A model generated the notes under the pieces. The model was not told the origin of the DNA and searched no databases. It worked only from the letters and a program-made list of their open reading frames with translations. From NCBI RefSeq assembly GCF_002694385.1, contig NZ_NZMB01000010.1, forward strand, positions 63,156 through 127,155: a DNA stretch of 64,000 bases. Reading direction: 5' to 3'. Source of the DNA: Sneathiella sp. Lineage in GTDB: Bacteria > Pseudomonadota > Alphaproteobacteria > Sneathiellales > Sneathiellaceae. Below, in pieces: positions 42,501 through 52,737 of this stretch. The first letter of the stretch is position 1. Each line of letters opens with the position of its first letter. The translations under genes and the position numbers were made by a program.

Positions 42501-45041
42501 TCAATCGGCGCGCAGGCTGGGCGCGACCTTTTCACCAAGCGCCCGCCACGACCCCAACAGCCCGAACAGCAGCGTCACCAGAACGCTCACCACAATCGTC
42601 GCCAGTACGGTATAGGGCAGGCTGATCCATTTTGCTTCCAGAATTTGCGTGATCACCATATAGGCCGCGAACCAGCCCGTGGCCGCCGCAATGACCGATG
42701 TCACCAGGCCGAGCAGGGCATATTCCAGCAGGAAGGTCGCAAAGATATCCTTGCGGGTCGCGCCCAGCACCTTGAGGACAACGGCGTCATAGACACGTTT
42801 GCGATGTCCGGCGGCAAAGGCCCCCGCCAACACCAGAACACCGGTGACCAGGGTTACCGAAGAGATGGCGGAAACCGCGGTTGAAAGCTGCTCCAATATG
42901 CGGCTGACCGTCTGCAAGGCCTCCTTCATGCGAATGACGGAGATATTGGCGAATTTATCCGTGATTGCGCGGAACAGGTTGCTTTCCGCCTCCCCGTCCG
43001 CGCGGGCCGTCGCCAGATGGGAATGCGGCGCGCCCTGCAGGCTGTTCTGATCGAAAACCAGCACGAAATTGATGGACATCGTGGTCCAGTCGATTTCCCG
43101 CAAGTTGGCGATTTCCGCCTCGATTTCGCGCCCCATGACATTGACAGTCAGCGTATCGCCGATCCCGACATTCATGCCTTGCGCGATTTCCCGGTCGATG
43201 CTGACCAGCGGCGGACCGCTGTAATCCTCCGGCCACCAGCTTCCCTCCACCACTGTCGCCCCTTCCGGCGGCGTCGCGGAATAGGTAATGCCGCGATCTC
43301 CCCTGAGGGCCCAGCGCGCCTCCGGCGCGACCTCCACCTGATCGGCGGGAATGCCCGCAACGGCAATGATCCGGCCGCGCATATTGGGCACATGGTTGAT
43401 TTCACTGACATCGGCGATTGACTGCGCCGTCGAGACAAAATCCTCGAGCTGGTTATTCTGAATATCAATGAAGAAAAAGGCCGGCGCCCGCTCCGGCAAC
43501 TGTTCCTGCACCTGCCGTGTCAGATTGCCTTCAATCAGCGCCACCGTGACAAACAGCGTGAGGCCAAGCCCCATGGACAGCACGACACTGATGGTCGCCG
43601 CCCCCGGGCGGTACAGATTGGCGATGGCCAGCCGCAATGACGGCACCTTCGGGCGCGGCATGGCCCGCGCGACATACTGCACGCCATAGCCGACCAGGAT
43701 CAGCACGGCGAAAATGCCAATGATGGACAGGGTGAAAATAAAGGCGAACCACATTTCGCGTGCGGTCAGGATGGCAAGACCGGCCAGCAGCAGAAAACAG
43801 ATGCCGAGCACGGCAACATAGATCGGCCGGGGCCGCTTATGCGCGGAAACGATATCGCGGAACAGCGCCGCCGCCGGGGTTTCCCGCGCCCGCGCCAGCG
43901 GCCATATGGTGAACAGCGTGGCTGTCAGCAGGCCATAGGCTACCGCCATCAGCAACGGGCCGGGCGTCAGGATGATCGACGGCGGCACCGGCAGGCTGCT
44001 TGACAAGAACTGCGCCGCGAAAATGGAGCCGCCAACGCCAAGCGCAAGGCCGATCAACGATCCGGCAAGGGCCAGAAACAGGACCTGCAGATAATGCACC
44101 CGGAATATGAAGCTGCTGCTGGCGCCCAGGCATTTCAGCGTTGCAATCGATTCAATCTTGCCGTCCAGATAGGCCCGGACCGCATTGCCAACCCCGACCC
44201 CGCCGACAACCAGCGCCGTCAGCCCAACCAGCGTCAGGAACAGCGCCACCCGATCGACAAAGCGTTTGATGCCCGGCGCGCCGTTTGACGCATCCTGTAT
44301 CCGCCAGCCTGCATCGGGAAAGGCGGTCTTCGCATTTTCATGAAATTCAGCCACCGTATTGCCGGGGTTGAGCGCAATGCGATAGTGATAACGGACGAGG
44401 CTGCCCGGCTGGATCAGGCCGGTTTCGGCAAGGGCGTCGGTCGAAATGATCGTCCGCGGACCGAGCGCCATGCCCTGCGATGCCTTGTCCGGCTCGGCCT
44501 CAATGATCCCGCGCACTTCAAAATCAAGCTCGCCAATACGCAGCTGCCCGCCAACGGGCAGGTCCAGCCGCTCGCCGAGGCTGCCTTCGATCAGGACGCC
44601 ATAACGCCCGTTTTGCGGCTTCAGCAGCGCCGTAGGCGGCTCTGGCGTCCCCACCAATCGAAGCGTGCCGAATAACGGATAGGCACCATCAATCGCTTTC
44701 AGTTCAGAGAGGGTGCGCTGGTCATTTTCCAGATTACGCACCATGGCGCGCAAGGTCTGCACCTCGGCAACCCGGCCCTGTTCCTCGATCCAGGCGCGCT
44801 CCGCCGCATCCGCCGGGCGGTGCGTCAGGCGGATATCAATATCACCGCCCAGGATTACCTGTCCGTTGGCGCGCAGGCCCGCGGTTATGGAACTTGCCAG
44901 CGTACCCACACCGGCAATGGCCGCCACCCCGAGAATGAGGCAGGCCAGAAAAATGCGGAATCCTTTGAGATTGCCCCGGAGATCCCGGCGCGCAAATTTC
45001 ATGGCCAGCGCCAGTGATTCAGCCCCCTGATCGTTACTCAC
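42501..45041 (-). CDS. ABC transporter permease, FtsX/YbbP family
   Basis: An 846-residue membrane protein with two FtsX-type permease units, as in E. coli YbbP. About ten membrane segments are visible: one near residues 27-50, a central group near 250-480 and a C-terminal group near 720-830, with two large periplasmic domains between. These transporters are thought to extract lipoproteins or lipid-linked molecules. The start is a GTG at 45041 that overlaps the ATPase gene by 8 bases; an ATG at 45002 is an alternative. The pairing with the ATPase and the divergent esterase copies the tesA-ybbA-ybbP order of E. coli. Confidence 0.92.
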   Translation of the reverse strand: MSNDQGAESLALAMKFARRDLRGNLKGFRIFLACLILGVAAIAGVGTLASSITAGLRANGQVILGGDIDIRLTHRPADAAERAWIEEQGRVAEVQTLRAMVRNLENDQRTLSELKAIDGAYPLFGTLRLVGTPEPPTALLKPQNGRYGVLIEGSLGERLDLPVGGQLRIGELDFEVRGIIEAEPDKASQGMALGPRTIISTDALAETGLIQPGSLVRYHYRIALNPGNTVAEFHENAKTAFPDAGWRIQDASNGAPGIKRFVDRVALFLTLVGLTALVVGGVGVGNAVRAYLDGKIESIATLKCLGASSSFIFRVHYLQVLFLALAGSLIGLALGVGGSIFAAQFLSSSLPVPPSIILTPGPLLMAVAYGLLTATLFTIWPLARARETPAAALFRDIVSAHKRPRPIYVAVLGICFLLLAGLAILTAREMWFAFIFTLSIIGIFAVLILVGYGVQYVARAMPRPKVPSLRLAIANLYRPGAATISVVLSMGLGLTLFVTVALIEGNLTRQVQEQLPERAPAFFFIDIQNNQLEDFVSTAQSIADVSEINHVPNMRGRIIAVAGIPADQVEVAPEARWALRGDRGITYSATPPEGATVVEGSWWPEDYSGPPLVSIDREIAQGMNVGIGDTLTVNVMGREIEAEIANLREIDWTTMSINFVLVFDQNSLQGAPHSHLATARADGEAESNLFRAITDKFANISVIRMKEALQTVSRILEQLSTAVSAISSVTLVTGVLVLAGAFAAGHRKRVYDAVVLKVLGATRKDIFATFLLEYALLGLVTSVIAAATGWFAAYMVITQILEAKWISLPYTVLATIVVSVLVTLLFGLLGSWRALGEKVAPSLRAD

Positions 45042-45744
45042 CGGCCAGCGCCTCTTGCGGCAGTGTCGTATTGGAAACGACCCGGCCGTCTTCTATCCTC
45101 ACCTGATGGGTGCATTTGGCGGCCAGCGCATCGTCATGGGTGATCAGGACCATCGTTGTTCCTTCCTCCGCATGAAGGCGGAACATCAGATCAATAATCA
45201 ATTCTCCGGTCCGGCCATCCAGATTGCCCGTCGGTTCATCGGCGAGCAGGATTTTGGGGTTGGTCGATAAAGCCCGGGCGAGCGCCACGCGCTGCTGCTC
45301 TCCGCCGGAAAGCTGAGACGGGTAATGGGTCGCGCGATCCCCAAGGCCCACGGCCTGAAGGCGCGCCGCCGCCGCATCAAAGGCATTTCTGTCCCCCGCC
45401 AGTTCCAGCGGAATGGCGACATTCTCCAGCGCCGTCATGGTCGGGATCAGATGAAAGGACTGGAAGACAATGCCCACATTGGCGCGGCGAAACCGGGCCA
45501 GCGCATCTTCATCCAATGTCTCCAATGTCTCGCCTGCGATGCGGACAGAACCCTTAGTCGGCACTTCCAGACCGGCCATGATGGACATCAAGGTGGACTT
45601 GCCAGAGCCGGAGGGGCCGACAATGCCGATGGTTTCCCCCTCCTGTACAGACAAATCTATACCACGCAGGATATTGACGGGACCGGCATCCGACTTAAGT
45701 GTTAGATGGATGTCCTGTAATTCGATAATGGGTTTTCGGGGCAA
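45034..45744 (-). CDS. ABC transporter ATPase, YbbA/LolD family
   Basis: A 236-residue ATPase partner of the YbbP-like permease. Walker A is GPSGSGKST near 41-49, the signature LSGGEQQRV near 146-154 and Walker [13 protein letters not shown] near 166-177. The start appears to be a TTG at 45744, preceded by AAGGGA at a good distance; no in-frame ATG lies near the start of the domain. It is divergent from the TesA-like esterase gene. Confidence 0.93.
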   Translation of the reverse strand: MPRKPIIELQDIHLTLKSDAGPVNILRGIDLSVQEGETIGIVGPSGSGKSTLMSIMAGLEVPTKGSVRIAGETLETLDEDALARFRRANVGIVFQSFHLIPTMTALENVAIPLELAGDRNAFDAAAARLQAVGLGDRATHYPSQLSGGEQQRVALARALSTNPKILLADEPTGNLDGRTGELIIDLMFRLHAEEGTTMVLITHDDALAAKCTHQVRIEDGRVVSNTTLPQEALAGE

Positions 45745-45797
45745 GGTAGATCCCTTAGTAATCGACGGGCGTAAATTCTGGATATGGCGGGCTTGGA

Positions 45798-46415
45798 ATG
45801 AAAATCAACATTGTAGCGCTGATTATTGCGGTTTTTTGTCTTCTGTCCCCCGCTCGGGCGGAGGAGGTGACACGCATCATCGCCATCGGCGACAGCCTGA
45901 CCGCAGGTTATGGCCTGCCGACGGGTGAGGATTTCGTCACCCGGCTTGAAGCCGCCCTTCAGGAAAACGGGCAGAATGTCCGGATTGAAAATGCCGGTGT
46001 TTCCGGCGACACGACCGCAGGCGGCCTGCAACGGCTGGACTGGGCGCTTGGCAATGGCGCCGACATGGTCATTCTGGAGCTTGGCGCCAATGATGCGCTG
46101 CGCGGGATTGACCCTTCGGAAACCCGCAATAACCTCAGCCGCATCATTGAAACAATTCAGGCAAAGGATATCCCTGTCTTTCTGGCCGGGATGCGCGCCC
46201 CGCCCAGCATGGGATCGGAATATACCCGCGCGTTTGATGCGATCTTTCCGGAGCTGGCGAAACAGTATCAGACCGGCTTTTACCCCTTCTTTCTGGAAGG
46301 CGTTGCCGCCGATCCCGCGCTCAACCAGAATGACTATATTCACCCCAATGCGGAAGGCGTTGAGGTAATTGTCGAAAATATATTACCCTATATTACCGAT
46401 TTTTTGGCAAACTAG
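45798..46415 (+). CDS. periplasmic SGNH esterase (TesA-like)
   Basis: A 205-residue GDSL/SGNH hydrolase with a signal peptide (cut after PARA near residue 21). The four blocks are in order: GDSLTAGYG with the catalytic Ser, the Gly block NAGVSGDT, the Asn block GANDALRG, and the Asp-His pair in DYIHPNAEG. E. coli TesA is a thioesterase, arylesterase and lysophospholipase of the periplasm. The gene is divergent from ybbA/ybbP homologues, as in E. coli. Substrate is likely a fatty ester. Confidence 0.93.
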   Translation: MKINIVALIIAVFCLLSPARAEEVTRIIAIGDSLTAGYGLPTGEDFVTRLEAALQENGQNVRIENAGVSGDTTAGGLQRLDWALGNGADMVILELGANDALRGIDPSETRNNLSRIIETIQAKDIPVFLAGMRAPPSMGSEYTRAFDAIFPELAKQYQTGFYPFFLEGVAADPALNQNDYIHPNAEGVEVIVENILPYITDFLAN

Positions 46416-46445
46416 CTTCGCACCCCGTCGTTAAAGGACACAGCC

Positions 46446-46994
46446 ATGCGTCTTTTCGTTGCCATTGACCTTCCCGCAGAGATCAAGGCCAATATCGGCG
46501 CCCTGCGGGGCGGCATACCGGACGCCCGCTGGATTGCCGCGGAAAACGCCCATGTGACCCTTGCCTTCATTGGCGAAGTGCAGGGCCCGATGATGATGGA
46601 TATCTCTCTCGCCCTCGGGCGGATCACCTATCCGGCCTTCGATCTCAATATCGAAGGTGTCGGGGTGTTCGGCAGCAACAAACGGCCGCGCCTTCTCTGG
46701 GCCGGGGTGAGGCCGACGCCAGAGATATGCCTGTTACATCAGAAAATCGTCACCGCCATTGAAAGCACTGGCGCGCGCGTCGATGACCGCCGTTTTCGCC
46801 CTCATGTCACCCTCGCCCGCGTCCATAAATCCCCCTACGAGAAAGTCCGGCACTTCCTGATAGATCACGCCCTGTTCAAGGCTCCCGCACTGTCGGTCGA
46901 AAACTTCTCGCTGTTCTCAAGTCATCTCGCCTCATCGGGCGCCATTTACCATGAGGAAGTCAGCTTTGATCTGGCGGCGCCGGTAACATCATAA
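46446..46994 (+). CDS. thpR: RNA 2',3'-cyclic phosphodiesterase
   Basis: A 182-residue 2H-family enzyme that opens 2',3'-cyclic RNA ends (historically described as a 2'-5' RNA ligase). Both HxT motifs are present: HVTLAFIG near 38-45 and HVTLARVH near 121-128. The N-terminus MRLFVAIDLP is typical. AAAGGA precedes the ATG. The last 35 bases overlap the convergent rsmJ gene. Confidence 0.93.
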   Translation: MRLFVAIDLPAEIKANIGALRGGIPDARWIAAENAHVTLAFIGEVQGPMMMDISLALGRITYPAFDLNIEGVGVFGSNKRPRLLWAGVRPTPEICLLHQKIVTAIESTGARVDDRRFRPHVTLARVHKSPYEKVRHFLIDHALFKAPALSVENFSLFSSHLASSGAIYHEEVSFDLAAPVTS

Positions 46995-47577
46995 ACACGT
47001 CATAGCGGGTGGATTTGCCGACAATCTGATGAGAGGGGGCGCGCAGACCCGGCATCGGCTCCGCCCGCCTTGGCCATTTGAGAACAACCCGCTTTGTCGC
47101 CACGGCAAGGGCGATTTTCATCAGGTCCGCGCAGTCGGGATCCGTTCCGACAATGGCGCGAAGCTGACGCATTTCGCTTTTCACCAGCGCCGATTTACCG
47201 CGCGGTGGATGCATGGGATCAATCAGCACCGTCTCGGGTGTCAGTTCCGCAAGAATATCCCGCGCATCGCCCTTCAGCAGCGTCATGCGTGATATGATCT
47301 CGTGATGGATATCGCTTTCCTGTGCGGCGATCTCCATTGCAGTCCGCAACAGCCCGTGCACTGTCTCGTTCCGCTCGATCAGCGTCACTTTCGCCCCCAA
47401 TGAGGCGAGCAGAAAAGCATCCCGGCCGAGCCCCGCTGTCGCATCCACCACCGCCGGTGTCACGCCGGGCCGGAAGCCGAGCGCGCGCGGCAGTGGCTGT
47501 CCCCGCCCGCCGCCGTGACGCCGCCGGTAATCAACGGCGCCCGTGATAAAATCGACTTTCAGCGGGGTTTCCGTCAT
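46960..47577 (-). CDS. rsmJ: 16S rRNA (guanine1516-N2)-methyltransferase
   Basis: A 205-residue SAM-dependent methylase of the RsmJ family, modifying guanine 1516 of 16S rRNA. The SAM motif is VDATAGLGRDAF, with the acidic residue in LIERN, and the active-site-like DPMHPPRG in place of DPPY is characteristic. The N-terminus carries the RRRHGGGRGQPLPRA block. I favour the ATG at 47577 after AGAGGAG; a GTG directly in front is possible. It starts 13 bp after speE and overlaps thpR by 35 bp at its end. Confidence 0.92.
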   Translation of the reverse strand: MTETPLKVDFITGAVDYRRRHGGGRGQPLPRALGFRPGVTPAVVDATAGLGRDAFLLASLGAKVTLIERNETVHGLLRTAMEIAAQESDIHHEIISRMTLLKGDARDILAELTPETVLIDPMHPPRGKSALVKSEMRQLRAIVGTDPDCADLMKIALAVATKRVVLKWPRRAEPMPGLRAPSHQIVGKSTRYDVFMMLPAPPDQS

Positions 47578-47590
47578 CACTCCTCTGCCA

Positions 47591-48478
47591 TCAGAACCCG
47601 AGATTTGTCCGCCACCAGGTGGGCAGCGCGAAGGACGCCCGGTGCAACTCCGGGTTATAATGCCGCCCCGTCAGCTCCGCGACCGGCGTTGAATAATCAT
47701 GCCCATCAAGGCTGTAGAGAAAAAAGCCGAACTCCGCCGCCGGATAAAGCTGCACGATGGAGCGATAGGCCGCGACATGGGGCAGCAACCTTTCCCGCTG
47801 CATGATGGAGACGAGATTCTGATCCTTGTCCCCACACAGCTCCTGCAGGAAATAGGCGCGATCCTTGCCGACAAAAATGCTGTCACTGTCGAGGACAACA
47901 CCGTCCGGCTTGATGCAGGCGGAAAAATCCTCACAAAAGGCGCGCGTAAAAACGCTCGACGAAGGGCCGACCGGCTCGCTGAGATCGAGGATGATCAGAT
48001 CGAATGTGTCGCCCCGCTGCCGCGCCTGGCGGACATAATCTGCGGCATCGCCGATCACCAGTTCAGCCCGCGGATCATCATAATTGCCGTTAATGCCAAG
48101 ATATTCTTTCGATACCTCAACCACCCGGCGGTCGATTTCCACCATGACGACACGGGTCACAAACTCATGGCGCAGGGCTTCGCGCAGAATGCCGCCATCG
48201 CCGCCGCCAACGATCAGCACTTCCGCATTTTCCCGCTGGCGGCCCAGCAGGGGCACATGCACGGCCATTTCATGATACATGAACTCATCGGAATGAGAGG
48301 CCTGCACCAGATCATCGAGGGTAAGAACCCGGCCGAAAACGGGATGTTCGTAAATCTCGATCTTCTGATAGGGGCTCTGCTCCGAATGCAGCAGCGTCAT
48401 ATCCATGGCATGGGTGAAGGCGATGCCTTCGGTTTCCTCATGCCACCAGTTCCGGCTTGCCTCACTTATTTTTGTCAT
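47591..48478 (-). CDS. speE: spermidine synthase (polyamine aminopropyltransferase)
   Basis: A 295-residue aminopropyltransferase, making spermidine (or a related polyamine) from putrescine and decarboxylated SAM. The nucleotide-binding motif is VLIVGGGDGGILRE, the acidic pair is in VEIDRRVVEVSKEY, and GDAADYVRQ and LDLSEPVGPS carry further substrate residues; in classical enzymes the last reads DSTDP-like. I chose the ATG at 48478, which begins MTKISEASRNWWHEE; an ATG at 48535 is possible. In an operon with rsmJ. No speD is nearby. Confidence 0.9.
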   Translation of the reverse strand: MTKISEASRNWWHEETEGIAFTHAMDMTLLHSEQSPYQKIEIYEHPVFGRVLTLDDLVQASHSDEFMYHEMAVHVPLLGRQRENAEVLIVGGGDGGILREALRHEFVTRVVMVEIDRRVVEVSKEYLGINGNYDDPRAELVIGDAADYVRQARQRGDTFDLIILDLSEPVGPSSSVFTRAFCEDFSACIKPDGVVLDSDSIFVGKDRAYFLQELCGDKDQNLVSIMQRERLLPHVAAYRSIVQLYPAAEFGFFLYSLDGHDYSTPVAELTGRHYNPELHRASFALPTWWRTNLGF

Positions 48479-48558
48479 CTGTCTCACTTGATCTGGACTT
48501 GCAGGGGATCTGCCAACATTGTTATCAGGGGTCATAATCCAGTTACAGGAGAATATCC

Positions 48559-48849
48559 ATGACGGAAAAGTTAAGTGCGGAAGAAATTGCGGCGGCGCTC
48601 GCCACCCTCGACGGATGGGAGCGACTTCCCGACCGGGAGGCCATCCGTAAAAGTTTCAGATTTTCCACCTTCAACGAGGCCTTCGCCTTTATGACCCGGG
48701 TGGCGCTGAAGGCCGAAAAAATGGATCATCACCCGGAGTGGTTCAATGTCTATAACCGGGTGGATGTGACCCTTGCCACCCATGACGTGGGCGGTCTGAG
48801 CGGCAAGGATGTCACGCTGGCCGCCTTTATGGACAAGGCCGCCGGATAG
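48559..48849 (+). CDS. phhB: pterin-4a-carbinolamine dehydratase
   Basis: A 96-residue protein of the PCD/DCoH family, which regenerates the pterin cofactor of aromatic amino acid hydroxylases. The active-site histidines are visible in [14 protein letters not shown], followed by [13 protein letters not shown]. The length is typical. AGGAG precedes the ATG. No phenylalanine hydroxylase is nearby, so the physiological partner is unclear. Convergent with the SDR gene. Confidence 0.95.
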   Translation: MTEKLSAEEIAAALATLDGWERLPDREAIRKSFRFSTFNEAFAFMTRVALKAEKMDHHPEWFNVYNRVDVTLATHDVGGLSGKDVTLAAFMDKAAG

Positions 48850-48858
48850 CCACATTGC

Positions 48859-49620
48859 TTATTTCGGCGCCATACGGATGGCCCCGTCAAGACGGATGAC
48901 CTCCCCGTTCAGCATCTGGTTTTCGACAATCTGCCGCGCCAGTTTGGCATATTCCGCGGGCTTGCCAAGACGGCTCGGGAACGGCACCGACGCGCCAAGA
49001 GCCGCCTGCACATTTTCCGGCAGGCCCATCAGCAGGGGCGTTTCAAACAGGCCGGGGGCGATTGTCATGATCCGCACCCCGATGGAGGCCAGATCGCGGG
49101 CAATCGGCAGGGTCATGCCGACAATCCCGCCCTTGGAGGCGGAATAGGCGGCCTGGCCGATCTGCCCGTCATAGGCGGCGACGGAGGCCGTATTGATGCA
49201 GACGCCCCGCTCCCCGCTTTCCATGGGCTCAAGCCCCGCCATATCGGCAGAGGCGCGACGGATGCAGTTGAAGGTGCCGATCAGGTTGATGGCGATCACT
49301 TTCTCGAAAGTATCGAGCGGATGCATTCCCTTGCTGGAATAGGTCTTGGCTGCCGGGCCGATCCCGGCGCAGTTGACAAGGATGCGGGCCGGGCCATGCG
49401 CCTCCCGTGCTTTTGCGAAGGCCGCGTCAAGGGAGGCGTCATCCGCGACATTGGCAACGCAGGCAATACCACCGATGTCGCCCGCGACCTTTTCCGCCAG
49501 TTCGGCATTCATATCGAGAATGGCGACCTTCGCGCCTGCCTCCGCCAGCATCCGCGCCGTTGCCTCACCCAGGCCGGAGGCGCCGCCCGTCACAATCGCT
49601 GATTTTCCAGAGATATCCAT
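48859..49620 (-). CDS. short-chain dehydrogenase, HSD10/3-hydroxyacyl-CoA type
   Basis: A 253-residue SDR enzyme. The NAD site is [11 protein letters not shown] near 11-21, NCAGIG near 83-88, the catalytic Ser lies in [10 protein letters not shown] and the Tyr-Lys pair in YSASKGG near 157-163. The sequence style ([35 protein letters not shown]) resembles type II 3-hydroxyacyl-CoA dehydrogenase (HSD17B10), used in isoleucine and branched fatty acid breakdown. Single gene; substrate not proven. Confidence 0.9.
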   Translation of the reverse strand: MDISGKSAIVTGGASGLGEATARMLAEAGAKVAILDMNAELAEKVAGDIGGIACVANVADDASLDAAFAKAREAHGPARILVNCAGIGPAAKTYSSKGMHPLDTFEKVIAINLIGTFNCIRRASADMAGLEPMESGERGVCINTASVAAYDGQIGQAAYSASKGGIVGMTLPIARDLASIGVRIMTIAPGLFETPLLMGLPENVQAALGASVPFPSRLGKPAEYAKLARQIVENQMLNGEVIRLDGAIRMAPK

Positions 49621-49743
49621 TTATCTTCTCCAACTTTTTTCAGGGTACAATCCAGATTTCAGCCCTCTCCTTTATACCCTGATACATAAAATGTGAAGTT
49701 AGAGCTTCTTGCAATCACATGCGCGTCACCACATATTCGGTAC

Positions 49744-50124
49744 ATGTCTGAAAAGCCGGAAGATGATATGTCTGCCTTTGACGAGGCCAAGATGGAAGGC
49801 GACAAACGCCTTGTCCTGCGCGAATTCGCCCAGAAACTGCGGCGGACGATCGGCAAGATTCCCTTTGCCGAAGATGCGACAGCCAGCTTTTACTGCGCCG
49901 TTGACAGCAAAAGCCCGGCCTTTGTGAAAGCCGTTCTGTTCGGCGCGCTCGCCTATTTCATCATGCCCGCCGATGTCATCCCCGATTTTCTGGCCGGGAT
50001 CGGCTTTACAGATGATGCGAGTGTCCTGCTCGCCGCCATGGCCACGGTGAAAAAACATATCAATGAAGATCACCGGCAAAAGGCCCGCCAGTTTCTGGAA
50101 AAAGAAACGGCGCCGTCCGAATAG
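49744..50124 (+). CDS. YkvA/DUF1232 family membrane protein
   Basis: A 126-residue protein with a polar N-terminus and the DUF1232 block FGALAYFIMPADVIPDFLAGIGFTDDASVL near 73-102, which contains a single hydrophobic hairpin. The family is widespread, small and of unknown role, probably membrane-attached. The start is uncertain: ATG at 49744 or 49768, the latter preceded by GGAAG. It is divergent from the SDR gene, with 123 bp between. Confidence 0.85.
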   Translation: MSEKPEDDMSAFDEAKMEGDKRLVLREFAQKLRRTIGKIPFAEDATASFYCAVDSKSPAFVKAVLFGALAYFIMPADVIPDFLAGIGFTDDASVLLAAMATVKKHINEDHRQKARQFLEKETAPSE

Positions 50125-50255
50125 ACAGCCGGTCCGCCCCAATATCCCGTATTGCAGAATCATCCCCGCCACTTAGGAATTGAGCGGCACGGCATTTGTT
50201 TGCTATATAGCATGCAATTCCAATCAAAGAATCTGAACGGTAAGGAACCCCCGGA

Positions 50256-50963
50256 ATGAGTGACAGGAAAATATATCCCAACGCCAAGGCAGCCCTGGAC
50301 GGCATACTGAAGGACAATATGACATTAATGTCCGGCGGCTTCGGGCTTTGCGGTATTCCGGAAACCCTGATCGACGCCGTCAAGGACTCCGGCATTACCG
50401 GACTGACGGTCATCTCCAACAATGCGGGCGTTGACGGGATCGGTCTCGGCGTTCTTCTGGAAAGCAAGCAGATTTCCACCATGATCTCCTCCTATGTCGG
50501 GGAGAACAAGCTGTTTGCCGAACAGTTCCTGAACGGCGATCTGGAAGTTGTCTTCACGCCGCAGGGAACCCTGGCGGAACAGATCCGGGCGGGCGGCGCC
50601 GGAATTCCGGCTTTCTTCACCAAAACCGGTGTTGGCACCCTTGTCGCTGAAGGCAAGGAAGTCCGTAACTTCGATGGCGAGGATTATGTGATGGAGCGCG
50701 GACTCGTCGCCGATGTCTCGCTTGTCCATGCCTATATGGCGGACAAGGAAGGCAATCTCGTTTTCCGCAAAACCGCCCGCAATTTTAACCCCATGATGGC
50801 AACCGCAGGCAAGATCACTGTTGCCGAGGTGGAACATCTGGTCGAACCCGGCGAGATCGACCCCGATCATATCATTGTGCCGGGCATCTATGTCCAGCGG
50901 ATCGTGCATGTGCCCAATCCGGTCAAGCATATCGAAAAGCGCACCACCCGCCCCCGTAATTAA
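50256..50963 (+). CDS. scoA: 3-oxoacid CoA-transferase subunit A
   Basis: A 235-residue alpha subunit of a class I CoA-transferase that moves CoA from succinyl-CoA to acetoacetate or another 3-oxoacid. The motif [10 protein letters not shown] near 28-37 is the family's CoA/oxyanion loop. [15 protein letters not shown] is also typical. AAGGA-type ribosome site before the ATG. Subunit B follows 29 bp later. The succinyl-CoA:acetoacetate role is the most common; other acids are possible. Confidence 0.94.
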   Translation: MSDRKIYPNAKAALDGILKDNMTLMSGGFGLCGIPETLIDAVKDSGITGLTVISNNAGVDGIGLGVLLESKQISTMISSYVGENKLFAEQFLNGDLEVVFTPQGTLAEQIRAGGAGIPAFFTKTGVGTLVAEGKEVRNFDGEDYVMERGLVADVSLVHAYMADKEGNLVFRKTARNFNPMMATAGKITVAEVEHLVEPGEIDPDHIIVPGIYVQRIVHVPNPVKHIEKRTTRPRN

Positions 50964-50992
50964 GACGCCCCGCAGAGGAAAAGGACAAAATC

Positions 50993-51637
<645 letters not shown>

Positions 51638-51654
51638 TCGCGCCCGCATAAGAT

Positions 51655-51689
51655 AAAGGCCCCGGATGAGATATTCCGGGGCCTTTTTT
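51655..51689 (+). terminator. terminator of the scoAB operon
   Basis: AGGCCCCGGA (51657-51666) pairs with TCCGGGGCCT (51675-51684), followed by T6. It lies 20 bp after the scoB stop. The flanking A run could also let it serve the convergent transporter gene weakly. Confidence 0.93.
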
Positions 51690-51723
51690 CATTCCACCCC
51701 TCTGACAGGGATTAGCTCGTCCC

Positions 51724-52674
51724 TCATGTCGGGCCGGTCCGGGTTTCCGCCTTGGTCTGCGCCAGGATTTCCCTTTTCGCGCTGCTGCGCCGCGCCTCGC
51801 GAATAGCGATATAGATGGAGGAGGCAAAAATCACCGCCGCGCCGATATAGGTATAAAGATCCGGCTCCTGCATGAAGAAGATAAACCCGATCAGGGCGGA
51901 GAAAATAAGCCGGAAAAAATCGAACGGCATCACCACCGACGCATCGGCCAGCGAATAGGCCTTGGTGAAGGACAGATGACCGAGCGTTGCCAGAAGCCCG
52001 ATCAGGAGAATGGCGATCACCTGCTCCAGCGTCGGCATCTCCCAGACGAAAATCGCTGGGATCAACGACATGGGCAGAATCAGTATCTGGGTCCAGGCGA
52101 CAATTGCCGCCGGGCTTTCGGTGCGGGAAAGCAGTTTCACCATCATCACCGCAAACGCCATGGTCACGGCGGAAAAAATCGCCGCATAGGCCCCCAGGCT
52201 GAGCTCGGCAAAGCCCGGCCGCAGAATGATCATCGCGCCGCAAAACCCGACCAGCATGGCAAGGCTGCGGCGGATACCAACCATCTCTTTCAGAATGAAA
52301 ATGGCGAGAATGGTGCCGAAGATGGGCGCCGTGAAGTTCAGCGCCACGGCATCGGCCAGCGGCAGGACGCTGACCGCATAGAACCAGCTCAGCATGGAGG
52401 CGAAGCCGACCATGCTTCTCAAGCCATAAGCACCGATCCGCCGTGTCTTTAGAACACCGAGCCCGTTTTTGAACAACCAGGGCAGAAAGTAAAGCAGCCC
52501 GGCCACATTGCGCAGGAAAACAAGCTCAAAAACATGCATTCCCGTATCGGCGACATAGCGGATCACCCCCGCCATGATCGACAGGACAAGACAGGCAATA
52601 ATCATCAGAATGACGGCCTGCAACACCGGAGAGATTTTCTGAAAGGGGGTCGTAAAGAAACGAAATAGGGCCAT
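51724..52674 (-). CDS. DMT superfamily (EamA) transporter
   Basis: A 316-residue inner-membrane protein with ten hydrophobic segments arranged as two EamA repeats of five, the drug/metabolite transporter plan. It is probably a metabolite or amino acid exporter. Typical blocks are FLRNVAGLLYFLPWL near 53-67 and the second repeat's YSLADASVVMPFDFFRLIFSALIGFIFF. The C-terminal tail is charged and cytosolic. It runs on the same strand as, and 63 bp downstream of, the methyltransferase gene. Confidence 0.92.
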   Translation of the reverse strand: MALFRFFTTPFQKISPVLQAVILMIIACLVLSIMAGVIRYVADTGMHVFELVFLRNVAGLLYFLPWLFKNGLGVLKTRRIGAYGLRSMVGFASMLSWFYAVSVLPLADAVALNFTAPIFGTILAIFILKEMVGIRRSLAMLVGFCGAMIILRPGFAELSLGAYAAIFSAVTMAFAVMMVKLLSRTESPAAIVAWTQILILPMSLIPAIFVWEMPTLEQVIAILLIGLLATLGHLSFTKAYSLADASVVMPFDFFRLIFSALIGFIFFMQEPDLYTYIGAAVIFASSIYIAIREARRSSAKREILAQTKAETRTGPT

Positions 52675-52737
52675 GGACCAACAAATTTTACCCGGTTAAT
52701 TGAGGCGTGTCAGAGGTTTTCCGATGCACCATATACC

